A stretch of 35,889 nucleotides of DNA, taken from NCBI GenBank assembly GCA_947456815.1, contig CANGTL010000029.1, positions 1 to 35,889 on the forward strand, in the 5' to 3' direction. The translations under genes were made by a program, and so were the position numbers. Position 1 is the stretch's first letter. Every line of letters starts with the position of its first letter. A model generated the notes under the pieces. It was given only the letters and a program-made list of their open reading frames with translations. It ran no database searches and had not been told where the DNA came from. Origin of the DNA: Flavobacteriaceae bacterium (GTDB lineage: Bacteria > Bacteroidota > Bacteroidia > Flavobacteriales > Flavobacteriaceae). Positions 33,443-35,889 of this stretch are shown in pieces.

Positions 33443-35593
33443 ATGAAAATTTTAAAAGTACTCTTACTACTATTTGTTATTCAACTTCATGCACAACAAG
33501 GTGGGATGTGGATTCCTTCTTTATTGCAAGGAATGAATGAAAAAGAGATGAAGAATTTAGGCATGAAAATGTCTATTTCTGATATTTATGCAGTCAATAA
33601 GTCGAGTTTGAAAGATGCCGTGCCTCAATTTAATGGAGGTTGCACATCAGAAGTAATTTCACCCAAGGGCTTATTATTGACAAACCATCATTGTGGTTTT
33701 GATGAAATTCAGAGTCATTCTTCGGTCGAGCACGACTATTTAACCGATGGTTTTTGGGCCTATAAGATGGAAGATGAATTACCTAATCCTGATTTGGAAG
33801 TTACTTTCATCGTGCGTATAGAAGATGTCACGAAAAAAGTTTTAGAAGGAGTTGCATCGCTGCCAACGGAAGCAGAAAAGCAAAAGAAAATACAAGAGAA
33901 CATTTCGTCATTAAGCAAATCATTGCCAAAAGAAAGTTGGCAAGAGAATAAGATCAGAACTTTCTTTGAAGGCAACCAATATATGCTTTTTGTGACAGAA
34001 AGTTATAAAGATGTTCGTTTGGTTGGCGCTCCACCATCAGCTATTGGAAAATTTGGCTCCGATACAGACAATTGGGTTTGGCCAAGACATACGGGAGATT
34101 TTTCATTGTTCAGAATATACGCTGACAAGAATAATCGCCCTGCTTCCTACTCCAAAGAAAACGTTCCTTATAAACCAAGACATTTCTTGCCAATTTCTCT
34201 CGATGGCGTAAGCGAAGGCGATTTCACTTTAGTTTTCGGATATCCCGGCAAGACAAACGAATATTTACCGGCAGTTGCTATTGAGCAGATTGTCAATGAA
34301 CTGAATCCAGCAAAAATTGAGATCCGTGACAAAGCTTTGAAAGTTCAAGATGGTTTCATGAGAAAAGACAATGCGATTAAAATTCAATATGCCTCCAAAT
34401 ATGCAGGAATTGCAAATTATTGGAAAAAGTGGATTGGCGAGACCCAAGGATTGAAGAAGTCAGATGCTATTGCGATAAAGAAAAAGCAAGAAGCGGCATT
34501 CCAGGAAAAAGTCGCGAAGGCAGGAAAGCAAGAAGAATACGGAAACTTGTTAGCAGATTTTGAAAAAAACTATAAAGAAATTGCACCGTATGCTTTGAGT
34601 AGAGATTACTTTATAGAAGTGGTGTTGAGAAATACGGAATTATTAAATGTTGCTTATAAAATGTATCAATTAGAACAATTGAACACAACTAAAGGAGAAC
34701 AAGCATTCACCGACAGAAAAAATAATTTAGCAAATGGATTGGTAGATTTTTACAAGGATTTTAATCCAGCTGTTGATGAAAAGGTATTTGAGCAACTGAT
34801 TGAATTGTACGCAACGAAATCTCCAAAAGCATTTTTACCAAATAGTCTATTGAATACTAATATTCCCGAACTAACCAATTCGCTATATAAAGATTCAAAG
34901 CTAACTTCATACAATGGGATAAAGGAACTATTGACTGGCGATACAAAAACAATTTTGGCAAATCTAAATAGTGATAAAGGCTACATTCTGATCAAGGAAA
35001 TTACCGATAAGTACTTAAAGGAAGTGGCTCCAAAATATGATGAAATCAACTTAAGAAATCTTGCGCTACAAAGAACCTATATGAAAGCGCAATTAGAATT
35101 AAACAAAGGTTCTCGTATTTTTCCAGATGCTAATAGTACGTTGAGAGTTACCTATGGAAAAGTAAAAGGTTATGAACCAAAAGATGCCACTGTTTATAAG
35201 CCCTTTACCTATTTGGACGGTGTTCTGGAAAAATATATTCCTGGTGACTATGAATTTGACGTCCCTAAAAAGTTAATTGACTTATATAAAAGTAAAAACT
35301 ATGGTGCCTACGGTGTGAAAGGCAAAATGCCAGTTTGTTTTATTGGAACCAATCATACTACCGGCGGAAATTCAGGAAGCCCTGCAATTGATGCAAAAGG
35401 GAATCTAATAGGATTAAATTTCGATCGCGTTTGGGAAGGAACGATGAGCGATATTTACTACGATCCTGCTATTTGTAGAAACGTAATGGTAGATATTCGC
35501 TACGTATTATTCATCATCGACAAGTATGCCAACGCCAAAAACCTTATCGAGGAACTAAGAATTACACATCCAAAACAGAAAAACAAAAAATAA
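33443..35593 (+). CDS. S46 family dipeptidyl-peptidase (DPP11-like)
   Basis: A 716-residue periplasmic serine exopeptidase with a signal peptide (residues 1-17). The opening GGMWIPSLL is a family marker. The triad can be placed as His83 (TNHHCG), Asp219 (HTGDFSLFR) and Ser644 (GGNSGSP). The residue 18 positions after Ser644 is Arg662 (NFDRVWEG). In P. gingivalis the same spacing separates Ser655 and Arg673 of DPP11, where Arg selects Asp or Glu at P1, whereas DPP7 has Gly. So DPP11-type acidic specificity is inferred. The enzyme releases dipeptides from imported oligopeptides. It is probably co-transcribed with waaA. Confidence 0.94.
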   Translation: MKILKVLLLLFVIQLHAQQGGMWIPSLLQGMNEKEMKNLGMKMSISDIYAVNKSSLKDAVPQFNGGCTSEVISPKGLLLTNHHCGFDEIQSHSSVEHDYLTDGFWAYKMEDELPNPDLEVTFIVRIEDVTKKVLEGVASLPTEAEKQKKIQENISSLSKSLPKESWQENKIRTFFEGNQYMLFVTESYKDVRLVGAPPSAIGKFGSDTDNWVWPRHTGDFSLFRIYADKNNRPASYSKENVPYKPRHFLPISLDGVSEGDFTLVFGYPGKTNEYLPAVAIEQIVNELNPAKIEIRDKALKVQDGFMRKDNAIKIQYASKYAGIANYWKKWIGETQGLKKSDAIAIKKKQEAAFQEKVAKAGKQEEYGNLLADFEKNYKEIAPYALSRDYFIEVVLRNTELLNVAYKMYQLEQLNTTKGEQAFTDRKNNLANGLVDFYKDFNPAVDEKVFEQLIELYATKSPKAFLPNSLLNTNIPELTNSLYKDSKLTSYNGIKELLTGDTKTILANLNSDKGYILIKEITDKYLKEVAPKYDEINLRNLALQRTYMKAQLELNKGSRIFPDANSTLRVTYGKVKGYEPKDATVYKPFTYLDGVLEKYIPGDYEFDVPKKLIDLYKSKNYGAYGVKGKMPVCFIGTNHTTGGNSGSPAIDAKGNLIGLNFDRVWEGTMSDIYYDPAICRNVMVDIRYVLFIIDKYANAKNLIEELRITHPKQKNKK

Positions 35594-35776
35594 AATTTAA
35601 CTTTTTAACAAAATTAATACTGATAAAAATACTCTTTTGTTAAAATAAATGACGCTTTCATTTAAATTTGAACTTACATTTTTTTGGCATAATACTTGGT
35701 AAACAGTGTGCAGTTGCAATAGAATATAAATTTTTAAAAAAAAATTGAAAAATATTTTTCCATAATAAAAAATTTA

Positions 35777-35784
35777 TATCTTTG
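35777..35784 (+). promoter_or_regulatory. -7 box of the terminal lipoprotein gene
   Basis: TATCTTTG, 37 bp upstream of the ATG at 35822. The 228-bp spacer after the S46 gene is very AT-rich; I see no other gene in it. Confidence 0.55.
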
Positions 35785-35821
35785 CCTCGAATTAATAATT
35801 AACCTTTTATAATTAAGTAAG

Positions 35822-35889
35822 ATGAAAAAAGTATTTTTAAGTTTAGCTGTTATCGCTGCATTAACTGCAGTATCTTGTAAACCAGCTGA
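35822..35889 (+). CDS. Small lipoprotein, N-terminus only (cut by window edge)
   Basis: An ATG opens a lysine start, a hydrophobic stretch and the lipobox TAVSC with Cys19 as the lipid site, followed by KPA. It is a lipoprotein signal peptide; the mature part lies outside the window, so nothing more can be said. The -7 box and long AT-rich leader suggest a well-expressed gene. Confidence 0.8.
   Translation, partial: MKKVFLSLAVIAALTAVSCKPA

Overview
The window looks like the chromosome of a member of the Flavobacteriaceae, most likely Flavobacterium or a close relative. The base composition is AT-rich. Many genes have the Bacteroidetes -7 box TAnnTTTG just upstream and lack Shine-Dalgarno sites. 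Two proteins end in type A sorting domains of the type IX secretion system (T9SS), and a T9SS plug protein is encoded. Other family-typical genes include a DUF5916 outer-membrane protein, an S46 dipeptidyl-peptidase and a GxxExxY protein.

Layout. At 1-128 (minus) the first codons of a tyrosine integrase run off the left edge, next to a tRNA-Gly at 274-349; this looks like one end of an integrated element. From 496 to 7430 lie a GNAT acetyltransferase, an L,D-transpeptidase-like protein, a DUF5916 protein, gpmI and an acetyl-CoA hydrolase/transferase. From 7581 to 12657 is a compact TetR - ABC exporter - HlyD - TolC operon whose ATPase has lost nearly every catalytic motif. From 12746 to 16580 are map, a small GxxExxY gene inside a 478-bp unit with inverted-repeat ends, a methyltransferase whose predicted start codon lies inside that repeat, the T9SS plug protein and apaG. 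From 16883 to 22216 are pruA (behind eight copies of an 8-bp tandem repeat), a T9SS cargo protein, an Asp-rich lipoprotein, rsmG broken by one in-frame stop codon, and a fatty acid desaturase. From 22284 to 28178 are an aminotransferase, purT, a DUF6370 protein, a Crp-like regulator, pirin, an FMN reductase and fabD. From 28270 to the end are an M23 peptidase with a T9SS domain, galE and a DegT-type sugar aminotransferase on the minus strand, then waaA (Kdo transferase), an S46 peptidase, and the start of a small lipoprotein cut by the right edge.

Most genes are housekeeping: central metabolism, fatty acid and purine synthesis, and envelope sugars and LPS. The interest lies between genes. Two dispersed repeat families are visible. 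Family A is about 100-150 bp, with four copies (4363-4475, 16584-16729, 23533-23625, 30816-30928). Family B has ends TAA(A)CACAGATTT and appears once as a bare 62-bp hairpin (6062-6123) and once as a 478-bp unit (13562-14039) that contains the PD-(D/E)xK-like GxxExxY gene. The pairing of a gene-bearing and an empty form with the same ends is the best candidate here for an undescribed repeat or mobile system.
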